Below, in pieces: positions 45,946-56,950 of a DNA stretch of 64,000 nucleotides. Every line of letters begins with the position of its first letter. Position 1 is the stretch's first letter. A program made the translations under genes and the position numbers. The notes under the pieces were generated by a model. That model did no database searches, was not told the origin of the DNA, and worked only from the letters and a program-made list of their open reading frames with translations. Where the stretch lies: positions 496,001 to 560,000 of the forward strand of contig JANEZZ010002204.1 in the NCBI GenBank assembly GCA_026122225.1, read 5' to 3'. Source of the DNA: Heloderma charlesbogerti. Its lineage: Eukaryota; Chordata; Lepidosauria; Squamata; Helodermatidae.

Positions 45946-46021
45946 AGCTTATGGCTTCACTGAGTTACGCAAGCCCCTTCGCCACAACAAGGCAGTGATC
46001 CATGAAGGGGGACTATTTTCT

Positions 46022-46275
46022 ACTTGCATATGAATTATATTTGATAGGTATGTAGTCATTTGTTTCCACTTGGCTCAACAACTGACATCCCGCATTAGGT
46101 TCTGGGCACTGCTTTGAATTTAAGTCCAGGGTCGCCTCCTATCCAGTCTGTTCCATGACAAACTTTTCTAGAGCAAAGTCATTTAGGGTATCTAGAAATG
46201 TTACCTCCTTGTCATGGTCAGAACATGCATTTATTTATTTGAGGGTAACTGAAACCACCCATTACTACAACGCTT
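46022..46275. other. Unassigned DNA between BovB and L2
   Basis: About 250 bp. A decayed repeat is possible, but nothing was recognised. Confidence 0.4.
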
Positions 46276-49200
46276 ATTTATTTCATTTCATTTCATTTCT
46301 ATACCGCCCAATAGCCGAAGCTCTCTGAGCAGTTCACAAAAATTAAAACCAAACAACACACAATAAAACAATTTAAAATATATAGAACTTTAAAACCACA
46401 ATATAACAATACAACCACAATAAAACCGAGCAGCAGTGCAGGAGTTTAAAATACACATTTAAAACAGCAAAGCTAAAAATTTTGAAAGCTAAAATGCTAA
46501 AATGCCTGGGAAAATGAAAAGGTCTTCACCTGGCGCTGAAAGGAATACAGTGTAGGTGCCAGGCAAACCTCACTAGGGAGCTCATTCCAGAGCTGGGGTG
46601 CCACAGCAGAAAAAGCCCTCCTCCTAGTAGCCACCCACCTCACTTCCTTTGGCAGGGCCTCACAGAGAAGGGCCGCTGAGGATGATCTTAAGGTCCGGGC
46701 AGGCACATATGAGAGGAGGCGATCCTTCAGGTAACCTGGCCCCAAGCCTTTAAGGGCTTTGAATGTTAACACCAGCACTTTGAATCGGGCCCGGAAATGG
46801 ACTGGCAGCCAGTGCAGCTGGAAAAGTACTGGCGTAATATGAGCTCACAGGCCAGTCCCTGTTAACAATCTCGCTGCCCTATTTTGGACTAGCTGAAGTT
46901 TCCGGACCGTTTTCAAAGGCAGCCCCACGTATAACGCATTGCAGTAATCCAGACGAGAAGTTATCAGAGCATGGATAACTGTAGCTAGGCTATCTCTGTC
47001 CAGATAAGGGCGTAGTTGGTATACCAGCCTAAGCTGATAAAAAGTGCTCCGTGCCACTGAGTTCACCTGTGCCTCAAGTGACAGTTCTGGATCCAAGAGC
47101 ACCCCCAAACTACGAACCTGATCCTTTAGGGGGAGTGCAACCCCCTCCAGAACAGGTTGAATATCACCTAGCCGGGCAGACAAACCACCCACTAACAGTA
47201 CCTGTGTCTTGTCTGGATTGAGTTTCAGTTTATTGGCCCTCATCCAGTCCATTACCATGCCCAGGCACTGATTTAGAACAGCCACTTCCTCACCTGGTTT
47301 TGATGAGAAAGAGAGGTAGAGCTGGGTGTCATCTGCATATTGATGGCACCTCAGCCCACACCTCCGGATAACCTCCCCCAGGGGTTTCATATAGATGTTA
47401 AACAGCATGGGAGATAAAATAGAGCCCTGTGGAACCCCATGGGACAATTCCCATGGCACAGAGCAATAATCCCCCAGCACCACCTTCTGGAATCGGCTAT
47501 CCAGGTAGGAGCGGAACCACTGTAGTGCAGTGCCTCCAACTCCTAACCCAGACAACCTATCCAGAAGGATACCATGGTCGATGGTATCAAAAGCCACTGA
47601 GAGGTCCAGGAGAATCAACAGGGTCGCACTCCCCCTGTCCCTCTCCCGGCAGAGGTCATCCCACAGGGCAACCAAGGCAGTTTCTGTTCCAAAACCAGGC
47701 CTGAAGCCCGATTGAAATGGATCTAGATAATCCGTTTCATTCAACAGTGCCTGGAGCTGTCCTACAACCACCTGCTCAAGCACCTTGCCCAGGAAGGGGA
47801 TGTTGGCCACTGGCCTATAATAGTTAACATCCTCTGGGTCCAGGTTAGGCATTTTCAGGAGTGGTCTAATTACCACCTCTTTTAAAGTGGCAGGCATCAC
47901 TCCCTCTCTCAAGGAGGAATTTACAACCTCCTGGACCCAGCCAGACATCCCCTTCTTGTTTGATGTAATAAGCCATGAAGGGCAAGGGCCAAGCACACAA
48001 GTGGTCTATCGGACTTGGCCAAGCACCTCGTCCGCATCCTCAGGCCTCAGTAACTGAAACTCATCCAATAAAACTGGACCAGACGGTGCTCTGAACGCCT
48101 CTACCAATGGAACTGCATTAATGGTGGTGTCCAATTCATGACGAATCTGAGCAACTTTATCCTCAAAGTGCTGTGCAAACTTGTCACAGCGTGCTACCGA
48201 GGGTTCCACTGTCTCTCTCCCTGGCCCAGAATGTAACAGGCCGCGAACCACTCGGAAAAGTTCCGCTGGATGATACTGAGAAGATGCAATGCTGGTGGAA
48301 AAGAACTGTCTCTTTTCCACCCCCACCGCCACAGAGTAGGCTTGATAGTGGGCTCTTACCTGTGTTCAGTCAGACTCAGCACGAGTTTTCCTCCACCTGC
48401 GTTCTAGCCGTTTCCCCTCTTGCTTTATTGCCCTCAGGTGTATACCAAGGTGTATACCAAGCTCAGGTGTATACCAAGGAGCTGGCTGGGCTCTGCTCAG
48501 AGGGAGAGGGTGCTTGGGCGTGATCGTGTCAACCGCCTGAGTCATCTCTGCATTCCACAGAGCGACCTGGGCTTCGACAGGAGCACCAGCCATACCAGCA
48601 GGAAAATTCCCCAGAGCCCTCTGGAATCCATCTGAATCCATTAATATCCGTGGGGAGACCATTTTAATAGGTCCCCAACCCTTGCAGAGGGGGAAGGCTG
48701 CCAGGAGTCTAAACCTCAGCAGGAAGTGATCTGTCCATGACAAAGGGACAGATGTTAATTCCTCCACTTTCAGATCACCATCCTCCTGCCCAGTTGAGAA
48801 AACCAGATCAAGCGTGTGTCCTTTTACATGTGTTGGGCTGATGACATGTTGGGACAGCCCCATGGTTGTCATGGCAGCCATGAAGTCCTGAGCCGACCCG
48901 GATACAGCGGCCTCGGCATGGAAGTTGAGACCAGGACCATCATCCTAGGGGTCCTCAGCACCAAGTCCAAGACCACCTCCGTCAGCTCAGGCAGGGAGTC
49001 TGATGGGCAGCGGGGTGGGCGGTACACCAACAGAATCCCTAATCTGTCCCGGGTACCCAACTCAAGGTACAAACACTCAAGATCTGCACTCAAATGGGCA
49101 GGAAGCCTGGAGAGGGAGATTGCATTCCTATAGACCAAAGCAACCCCCCCTCCCTGACCCTCAAGTCGGTGTTGGTGCTGCACGGAGTACCCAGGAGGGT

Positions 49201-49503
49201 ACAGCTGGGAGAGAGTGACCCCTCCCAGTTCCCCCACCCAGGTCTCAGTAATACATACCAGGTCAGCCCCCTCATCCACAATCAAATCATGGATGAGGGA
49301 GATTTTATTTTGGGCCGACCTGGCATTCAGCAGCAGCACCACCAGACCCGAGGGCAGACTGGTAAGGCTGCCAGGAACCATCAGGTTGGGGGAGGAACCC
49401 AAAGAGGGCACAGCTGTAAGGTGTCTAGCCCCTCTTCTCCTCAGCTGGCCTGTTAATCCCCCAACGCCATACCTCCCCCTGCCCGTGACCACAGTTATAG
49501 TGG
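46276..49503 (-). mobile_element. Near full-length L2-clade LINE
   Basis: About 3.2 kb with the 3' microsatellite end at 46276 and the 5' end next to a putative LTR at 49504. It shares its last 1.5 kb almost base for base with the copy at 33521. L2 elements carry an endonuclease and reverse transcriptase and mobilise MIR-type SINEs with matching tails. Confidence 0.92.
46497..49492 (-). pseudogene. L2 endonuclease/reverse transcriptase ORF, few lesions
   Basis: Reading order: 49492-48869 (endonuclease start: Leu-Leu-Asn-Ala-Arg-Ser, Thr-Glu-Thr-Trp), then one frameshift, 48881-48366 (endonuclease end: Gly-His-Thr-Leu-Asp-Leu-Val-Phe; Trp-Thr-Asp-His), 48332-48006, 47996-46845 (RT with Tyr-Ala-Asp-Asp-Thr-Gln-Leu-Tyr) and 46778-46497 (C-terminus). 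The last four are in one frame separated only by stops. The stop after Leu-Thr-Gly-Thr-Gly-Leu is TGA where the 33.5-kb copy has CGA, a CpG transition. A small tandem repeat of 'ggtgtataccaa' (about 48437-48480) adds residues Gly-Ile-His-Leu in frame. This is a recently silenced element. Confidence 0.9.
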
Positions 49504-50023
49504 TGTCAAGGGCTCCTTGGAGGCCTCTCTCAGTCTAATCCAGTAGCCAAGTCCAGACACAGACAAAGGGATTCCTTTCAAAGCTTTATTCTTTTTCAAC
49601 TTAACAACTATACCGTTTGCAACTAGATCTGAGCAGCACAGTACCTATGCCCTAAGTTGGAACAGTTGGTCCCCGTTTGAAAGGGAATTACTGGCAGACC
49701 CCTGAACGTAAGGACTAGAGAGAGTCCCTCCCCTTTTCCCTTGGATCCTCTAGGCGCAGCTGTTGTTTGCGCGCCAACCTGGCACTATGCCTCCTTTCCG
49801 CGCCCCCCATCTGGCGCCGCTCTCTGCGTCTGCGTCCACCAAGTCTGCTATCTGTGCTCGGTCACTCCCTGGACTGCTTTCTAGTCTAGGAATGCTGGTG
49901 GGAGGAATCTCCGTCAGCTGTTGGCCCTGGGAAAGAGGAGCGCGCTCCCCTCCCAGGAGCGACTGCTCTTCCTCAGAATCAGAACTACTCTGGGATTCTA
50001 TGGGCTCAGTGTCCACCCTGACA
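49504..50023 (-). mobile_element. Putative LTR
   Basis: On the minus strand the unit begins TGTCAGGGTGG (50023) and ends CCCTTGACA (49504), giving matching inverted ends TGTCA...TGACA. A poly(A) signal AATAAA lies at 49585-49590 in 'gaataaagctttg', about 80 nt before the 3' end, as expected for R-U5. A 'cggggaggtg' purine tract lies just upstream of the 5' end. It directly borders the L2 5' end. No target duplication was found, so it may be a 3' LTR with a remnant of internal DNA to its right. Confidence 0.5.
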
Positions 50024-50291
50024 TCTGGCACCTCCCCGACTCCCTGAGTTGCCCAATAGTCCTTCCAGGCACATATTAAAATGTTAGAGTATAAAATGAT
50101 TCAACAGTATAAAAGAATATAAAAGATAAAAGAGAACAGCAGCTAAGAAGGAACAGATAAAGTCCACGTTTGCCCCTTTCCCCCTTGTCTTTAAAGCTGC
50201 TGCCCTCTGCTGCTGCTATTTACTGCTGGTATCTGTGGCTGCTGGTGTCTCTGGAGAGGCAGGTGGGTAGGTCTTCAGATCCTACGCGACT

Positions 50292-50331
50292 CCAAGTGCG
50301 ACGCTAAGTGCGCACTTAGCGTCGCACTTGG
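50292..50331. repeat. Perfect 40-bp palindrome
   Basis: The left half, CCAAGTGCGACGCTAAGTGC (50292-50311), is followed at once by its exact reverse complement (50312-50331), with no spacer. It is CpG-rich. Confidence 0.97.
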
Positions 50332-50340
50332 CGCAACGCC

Positions 50341-50562
50341 GAGGCGCTGCCTCTGGCAGCCCCACCTTAAGTACCTGTTGGCGGGGGCAGAAGCAGGCTC
50401 AGGATCCACCCGGTGCAGCTGCTGGCTGGTCCGCCTTTCCCCAGGCTCCTTCCCGAGCAGCCTCTGGCAGCCCTCCCTTAAGTACCCGTTGGCGGGGGCA
50501 GAAGCAGGCTCAGGATCCACCTGGTGCAGCTGCTGGCTAGTCTTCCTTCCCCCAGGCTTTCT
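50341..50562. repeat. Two 111-bp tandem repeats
   Basis: 'ctctggcagc' at 50351 and 50462, and 'taagtacc' at 50368 and 50479, fix a period of 111. The rest of each unit ('ggcgggggcagaagcaggct', 'aggatccacc', 'gtgcagctgctggct') matches with few differences. Such repeats are common as enhancers in U3 regions, but no function is shown here. Confidence 0.92.
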
Positions 50563-50640
50563 CCTTCAGATGTCTCCATGACTTCATTCTCCATCTCAAG
50601 GTCACCCTGAACATTCTTGTCAGGATAATAGCAAGTCCCC

Positions 50641-51195
50641 AGGATAAATTACATTTGAGACCTGGTATTGTTACTGACAGTGTTTATGTGGAGAAGTCTG
50701 CCTCTTTTGAGGTTTCTAGTTTGTTTGACACTAGGATCTTTTTGATGTACGAAACAACACCCCTTGTACGCTCTTCCCTGTCCTCTGAAGAAGAAAATTC
50801 TATGAGGTTAACTCACCCACCCACCCAAGAGGTCCTTCCAACTGCAAAGGTGTATTTACGCATACTTAAAAGAATAAGCCTGTTTGATAATTTAATACAT
50901 TTAAGTACATTTTAGGTTAACTTGAAATATTACTATTGCTTACTTCAAATTTTGTTCTGATAGCCTCTATTATATTACATTGTAACTGTAAATTATTTTA
51001 TAAATTAATTTGAAATGTAGTTACTAAACACTGTATACGGTTAATCCACCATGTAGTTTTAAATGATTTCTAGCCTGCTACAAGCATGTCTGTTTTCATG
51101 GTTTGGATCTAAAAGTTCCCTTCCACCAATGAAAGAAGTGTTCCTCTATAAGAAGAAGCACCTTCTCTCAGACAAAGGGAACCTTTGGATCCAAC
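50641..51195. other. Unassigned AT-rich DNA
   Basis: No supported feature. Confidence 0.4.
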
Positions 51196-51224
51196 CCCAT
51201 AACCTGGCTCGGACGCCACAACAG

Positions 51225-51448
51225 TGACTCCCCTCCCTCCAGCCTATGTTGGTCCTGCTGTACCAAGTACCCAGGCGGACAGAGCTGAGTCAGATAAACC
51301 CCACCCAGCTCACCCAACCAAGTCTTGGTAATACATGCCAGTAATATTTATGCATCTCGCTCCCCTATGTTACCATTCCCACAATTCAAAGATGTCAATC
51401 TGACTGCATTTGGCCACCTCCATACACCCATTTTTTAAAACGGGAGAG
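51225..51448 (-). mobile_element. L2 5'-region fragment
   Basis: About 220 bp collinear with 23050-23263, sharing 'ccagtaatatttatgc', 'ttaccattcccacaattcaa' and 'ctgactgcatttggccacct'. The minus strand encodes Thr-Trp-Leu-Gly-Glu-Leu-Gly-Gly and Gln-Leu-Cys-Pro-Pro-Gly-Tyr of the L2 endonuclease start. Confidence 0.75.
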
Positions 51449-51736
51449 TAGGGATACACAGTGGCCTGGTATGCATGACAGGACAGTCTATCAAGGATTA
51501 ATTTATCCTCAAGCTGCGGCACATGCCAGCCCTCATTATGAATATGCTACCCCTAACTGGGGGTTGCATTGTGCGAACCCAGGCGGCTGGGGTTATTTGA
51601 GGGTTAAACAATCATTGCATAACCCACAGTCTGTTTTAGGATTTCATAATGGTGTCTGACAGGCATTGCAGCTCCTCATGGGTAAATTAACCCACGATGA
51701 GCTGTTGTGACATTAGAACTGGTCCCATGTGTATCC
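51449..51736. mobile_element. Palindromic MITE, second copy of the 23.3-kb type
   Basis: It begins TAGGGATACACAGTGGCC and ends GGTCCCATGTGTATCC. Inner 'ggattaatttatcc' and 'gggtaaattaaccc' steps are mirror images. It attaches to the same L2 position as the 23264 copy. Confidence 0.68.
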
Positions 51737-52615
51737 GTCTTGGTGTGGTCCAAGGATTTCTTCCTGATACTTCCCCAACAAAGGACCTCTCCCTGCTGTT
51801 TAACTCTTAGCTTTATTACACTTTTGTTATCATAGTAATTTCTAGCAACTTCTTCCCCAGAAGTTTTGAGACTGGGATGTGTCATCAATTATTATGTCTT
51901 TAGGTACATGCTTAGGATTGAGAAAGAACAATACATACAGGGTGCTTCCAGCCAAATACTTTTAGCACTAGTAATCAAAAGGCATTGTGCATCTATTCTT
52001 CCTTTTCTTCCTGAATGGATTTTTTTCTAGTAAGAAAAAAGATGGGATGAGTGTTAGGAAAACATGGGAGGGTTACAACTATACACTCTCTACCACATAA
52101 CCTTTTGTGTTTGAGGCAAGGTGATTGAAGAATAAACAGCTTGTTTGGAAGCGCTCTTACAAAGGAAAAGTTTTCTGGGTTATGTTTGTGGCTGAAACGA
52201 TGCTGCCTAATACTAACTTTGGAGTATGTGTTGTGTAACGTAGTTCCATAGCATTAAGAGAATGCAAACCAAAAATTTACAGACAATAAGAAAAACTTTC
52301 CCTATTACTTGGGCGTGAACTACATTTTGCAACATTTAGCATCTGCTGTTTTGATCTGAGAGCACATTTCAGAAAGCAGTTACTGGATTCATCTTTTCCA
52401 AGTAATATGCCCTTGAAATAAATGAATCTCTCAAAGGTTGCAGTGAGTTAAGAGACTGCTGTCTTAGGATAACTGTCCATATGAATGAACACTTGAAGAA
52501 CTGACCAATAGAAACCAGCAATTTTGAATCATGGTCACTGTCTGCCAGACTTCTAAGAGATATTTGGCTGCTGACCTGCACATCTCCCACATAATCAGTC
52601 TGATATTGGCTATCT
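51737..52615. other. Unassigned AT-rich DNA
   Basis: No gene or repeat could be supported. Confidence 0.4.
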
Positions 52616-52619
52616 ATTT

Positions 52620-53105
52620 CTGGGCTTAATATAAAGTGCTGGTTTTGACCTTTATTTTTATTTTATTTGTACCCTACCTTTCTACCAAGAAAAATTAAGG
52701 CACTTTAAAGCCCTAAGAGTTTGGGACCAGGTTATTTGAAGGACTGACTGTAAAATCAGTGGCAATTTAAAAGCCTCAGAGGCTCTGCTATCAAGACTTT
52801 CAGGCTGGTGGGCTCTAGACAGAGCCTTTTTGGTGATGGCCCCATATATCTGCAACTCTCTTGTGAAGGAAGTGAATATGGCTCCATCTTTATTAGTTTT
52901 TTTAAAGGACCTTAAACGTTTTTGTTTCAACCTTTGTTTTACTAAAAGTGCTGTGCTGGTCTTTTAAATTGCCACTGATTTTAGTTGGATTGTTTGGCAT
53001 ATTTATTTTTAAAGTTTTTGCTTTGTTTTATGTTTGTAAGCAGCCTTTGGAGGGCTTTACCCTGAGAGGTGGCATGCACATTTCTCCAAGAAATAAATTA
53101 ATGGG
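52620..53105 (+). mobile_element. Decayed L2 3' fragment
   Basis: L2-like order on the plus strand: 'ataaagtgctggttttgacc', 'gtttgggaccaggttatttg', 'gacagagcctttttggtgat', 'ctgcaactctcttgtgaagg', then the tail 'tgagaggtggcatgcaca' and 'aagaaataaat'. A short opposite-strand LINE tail may interrupt it at about 52645-52700. Confidence 0.55.
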
Positions 53106-54855
53106 TAGGACTTAACAATCAGGGTTAATATCTCTTTTTAAACCTGCTCTTTATTGTTTCAACAATGAATGCTGCAACAATTTTAAGATTTCATTACTGC
53201 TAAGGAAGTTGTTAGTATATTTTATTCTGTATGATAGAAGCTGCTTTTTGTTTGCCTGATTTCGCTTTCCTAGAAAAGGGCAAATACAGCATTTGGCAAA
53301 GGCTTTACTTTCTATTATCTTTCAGTTCAGAAATAAAACTGTGGTCAGTGGAACCCAGTAGGGATCCTTCTTTTTCTCCAGATGGTTGTGACATTTGAGT
53401 AAATGCTGGAGGATTAAAATCACTCTGAGTACTCACTCCAAACTCCTGACACAACCTGGCAGTCCTAAACTGGGTTCTGGGCTGATTAAGGTGGCCATGG
53501 ATGCAGGACAGAAATCAATAGCGATGTGGATTTTTGAGAAGACATTGTTGAATGAGTTGTGTCTAATGTTAACGAGAATTGATTTGTGAGTAAGGGAGTA
53601 TAAATATAGGCAACCTTATTGAATACTATTATTCAAATGAAATGATTTACATGCCTTCCAACTCATTAATTTTAACTTGCCCACAGCCTCTTGGCTGAAT
53701 GAGCACAGCATGGTGCAGACGTCCTTACTCTTAAATGAGGTCTGCAAACAACCTAAATAGTTCAATAATGGAAGACACTATAGAGGCTCCTCAGACCTGA
53801 GACAAGTTGACTAAATGTGATTATGCATCAGCACCATCTGTTCCGATGTGATAAGAGTAAACGTGGGCATCTTTTCTTTTTAGTAGTCTGTTGGATCAGA
53901 ATTCCCCGTTTTACTTCTCAGATGAAAGTGAAATAAGTCTTGCCTGGTGAATCCTTGGAAATTACTATGAGGCAAAGTTTAAAAGTATCTAGGCAATGGT
54001 ACGGTAGAATTCTGAAATCAATTATTTGTTACACTTTCAAATAAATTTTGAGAAAACATTCATTTGCATTCATATAATTGGGTTTTGTGTGTCTTGAATT
54101 CCAAAACTGAGCCATTCAAAAACCATATGGCAACAGGTACATAATTATCAGTGTTATACATATCTTCAAAGTAATGCATTTCTTCTGGATGAATATTTAA
54201 ATCATACTTCTTAACAGCTTCTCTGCTAGTAAACAGACAATGCTTTAGAATTTAGCCTGCAAATTGATCTATGTTATCTATAGATTGCTTTTACTGCACA
54301 GCAATTGACTGCAGTAATTTGTGCCTTTCAATGTTTTTTCTGTTTATCAGAGCATGACAGAAAGTCTGGTTTTGTTCCATGATGGGGGATGAGGGGAAAG
54401 CTGTGATGTATTTAATTATTCTGCATCTCCCACCATTTCTCTCATCTCTTGTTTTTTAGCCTATCTGAGAAGGTGTGATATGAAAATGCTTTCAGGGAAT
54501 CAGGAATGGTCTTACTTAAAAGAAAAGACTATACCTTACAAAAGGCACCTTTTATCTTGCAGCATGTATTCTGTGTGGCATATTGGTGTGCATCCATAGT
54601 ACACTCTATATTTTTTCATATGTGATTACTGAACATAATTTCAAAAATTCTTCAGTGTGTTAACTTCAAATGTACATGGCAAGTAAAAGCAAAAAGTTTG
54701 TGTTAAGTAGCTCATTGAAACCTATTAATGATATTACCAGAGACTTCAACATATTACAGAGATTTCTTCATCTTTATTTCAAACATTAATTTATCCTCTT
54801 TTAAAAAAATGTTTACATTGGACCATGTATCCTGTGGTAAAATCTTGCATATAAA
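53106..54855. other. Unassigned AT-rich DNA
   Basis: A 64-codon ORF (53395-53589, plus) shows no recognisable domain. Nothing else was recognised. Confidence 0.4.
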
Positions 54856-54856
54856 A

Positions 54857-55060
54857 TTTATTTATTTCACTTATTTACAGTTTTATACCCTACCTTTGAG
54901 GGGGCGGGGGGGGGCGGATCTCACAAGGTAGCTTACAGATAATTACTGTAACAATAAGATCAAAGCAGTGAAAAGCAATAAAATGGCACAGCTTACAATG
55001 GAATAAGCAAGTTGTCATACAGAAACTTAACATCCCAAATAGAATACACAAAAGTAAAAG
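54857..55060 (-). mobile_element. LINE 3'-end fragment
   Basis: A TTTA-rich start, 'ttataccctacctttgaggg', 'cacaaggtagcttacagata' and 'caataaaatggcacagctta' are the reverse of an L2/CR1-type 3' tail. A G-run occurs at about 54899-54917. Confidence 0.5.
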
Positions 55061-55990
55061 TCCAAATTAGTTTGAAGCATATTTTCTGTCCTTTAAACTT
55101 TTTACTCTCAATTGTTTTTACATTTGGTATAAAAGGTTTCAGAGTAAGAGTCACAAAACAAAAGCAGAATGTAAATTAACCATGTAAGGTATGTGTCATT
55201 CACTGTGGCATTGCCTACGATGTGTTTCAAAGTATATTAATTACAGGAGCTAATTTGCCTTGATCCACTAAAGTATCTTGACTCCCAAAATGGGTTTTTG
55301 TGATGTTCCAGACAAACTGATCCAGTTTTATGAAGACTGTATTTATAGCCAATGGTGGTAGGATGTTTTAGTGCTGGTTTCCCTTTAACAGAGCACTGCC
55401 AGTGTTAGCTATTTTTCAAGCTGCTTGAGGCTGCTTAACTCTGCGAGGTTGCTTGGAAACCCTCCCTTTTCAGTCCGTTCCCCCTGCCTCCCAACTCACA
55501 CTAGTCTAATGTTTAAAGCTTCTGAGAACAGAGGTCTATGTGTGGTTGTCTTTTTGTAACCTCTGTGGTACTAAACCAGTGACCTCTTAAACACAGACAT
55601 GTAGCTGCCCATTGTAGTTTGCATGTCTGTCTAGTTAAAACAAACCCCATACCAGCCACTAAACAATGGTAATTAATGCCTTTTAAAGTCACTTGCATGA
55701 TTACTTCAGAAAGATAAATATCACAGTGATTACAAACAGAAATTGATATGCTGGTTTGAAATTAAAGTAAACAGCATGTGATTTTTGGAAGATTCTAATG
55801 TAAGATAATATAGCCCACCAGCTAATTCTTCTACTGATTAATGCTTATAGTGAATCAGTTTTGAAAAGCAAGGCAGCAGGTTAAAAGAAACAAAGCAAAC
55901 TTGAGGGAGACTGGTTTTTAGAGATATACTCTTGTCCATAGATGATTGGCTTACGCTGCTCCATCCTATTGTCGTTCCTAAATTGTAACA
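55061..55990. other. Unassigned AT-rich DNA
   Basis: No supported feature. Confidence 0.4.
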
Positions 55991-55992
55991 TC

Positions 55993-56802
55993 ATTTTATT
56001 TATTTAATGATATTTATGAATCACTTACATTAAAGATGTTTCTAAGCAATGTACAGAGGACAAGATTACCTTCTTGGGAATGCATGTTGGAAAAGGTATC
56101 TTTGTAGTAGGTGCTGAAAACCCAGAAGGATTGGCACGTGCCTAATTTGTAGTGGTGTGGAGTTGCAGAGTGTGTGTGCTATGACACTAAACATCCTATT
56201 CCAAGCTACGATGTGCCAAACATCTGAAACCTTAGATACCACCGTGAGAGTATCTCCTGATGAGTGCAGCAACTGAGCAGGCCAGTAGGGGATTAGGAGA
56301 TCTCTTAAGTATCCTGAACTTGTGCTTTGTAAACAAGTACCAAAACCTTAAACCTGGTTCGGTAGCAAATAGACAGCCAGTGCAGTTCTCTCAAAATAGG
56401 TATAATATGCTGGAGATAAGCTTCTCTCATTGTCAACGTGGCTGTGGCAACCTGCACCAACTGCAGCTTCCAGACTAACCGTAAGGCCAGCCCCACATAA
56501 AGCATATTGCAGTAATCCAATTTTGAGGTTGCCAATGCATGGACCATAGTAGTCAAGCTATCCCTGTCCAGGATTGGCCATAACTATCTTACCTGTTGGA
56601 GCTGGTAAAAGACACTCCTAGCTATTGAAGACACCTGTGCCTTCAGTGACAGTGCTGGTTCAATGCGCATCCCCAGACTATGCACCTGCTCCTTCAGGGG
56701 GAATGTAATGGGGATCCACAGCAGGCAACTAACCCAGCTCTGGACACGGGAACCACTCAGCCATAGAGTCTCTGCATTGTCAGTATTCAGACTGAGTTTT
56801 TA
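55993..56802 (-). mobile_element. Decayed L2 fragment (RT end to 3' tail)
   Basis: The minus-strand piece 56556-56305 reads Val-His-Ala-Leu-Ala-Thr-Ser-Lys-Leu-Asp-Tyr-Cys-Asn, then Lys-Leu-Gln-Leu-Val-Gln, and further Leu-His-Trp-Leu-Ser and Arg-Phe-Lys-Val-Leu-Val-Leu. The upstream part, to 56802, still matches the region before it. Stops and shifts are present. The 3' tail starts with 'ttttatttatttaatgata'. Confidence 0.72.
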
Positions 56803-56950
56803 TGTAATTGTTTATGCATCACGACTGGGAAGGCAATGGCAAACCACCCCGCTACAGTCTGCCAAGAAACGCCAGCGCAAGCGGCATCCCTCAAGGAGTC
56901 AGCAATGACTCGGTGCTTGCACAAGAGGAACCTTTTCTTTTCCTTATGCA
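56803..56950 (+). mobile_element. SINE tail of squamate (Sauria/Squam-like) type
   Basis: The plus strand has 'gactgggaaggcaatggcaa', 'accaccccgctacagtctgc', 'caagaaacgccagc', 'gagtcagcaatgactcggtg' and 'cttgcacaagaggaacctt'. This layout is known from squamate tRNA-derived SINEs whose tail resembles the BovB 3' end, which implies dependence on BovB machinery. The tRNA-like head is absent. Confidence 0.6.

Larger units (their letters stand above)
42783..46012 (-). mobile_element. Full-length BovB LINE, copy 2, with perfect TSD
   Basis: 3230 bp flanked by the exact 9-bp direct repeat CTATTTTCT (42774-42782 and 46013-46021). It has the same orientation and nearly the same length as copy 1. The 3' end at left is a GTT repeat with the reversed BovB tail. 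The 5' end at right is 'gatccatgaagggg'. The clean duplication shows target-primed insertion of a complete element. Confidence 0.96.
50024..50640 (-). mobile_element. Possible LTR-retroelement internal or U3 sequence
   Basis: Continuous with the LTR-like unit in base composition. It holds a 40-bp palindrome and a 111-bp tandem repeat. No gag, protease or pol motif is visible. It may be untranslated leader, an extended U3 or a separate insertion. Confidence 0.35.

Noticed and set aside
49750..50031. Acidic, Ser/Glu-rich ORF on the minus strand that resembled a regulatory protein
   Set aside because: It coincides with the LTR-like unit, has no ATG at the predicted start (GTG) and no homologue recognised. 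It is better explained as LTR sequence.
50275..50581. Repetitive Pro/Ala/Gly ORFs on both strands
   Set aside because: Products of the 111-bp tandem repeat read in several frames.
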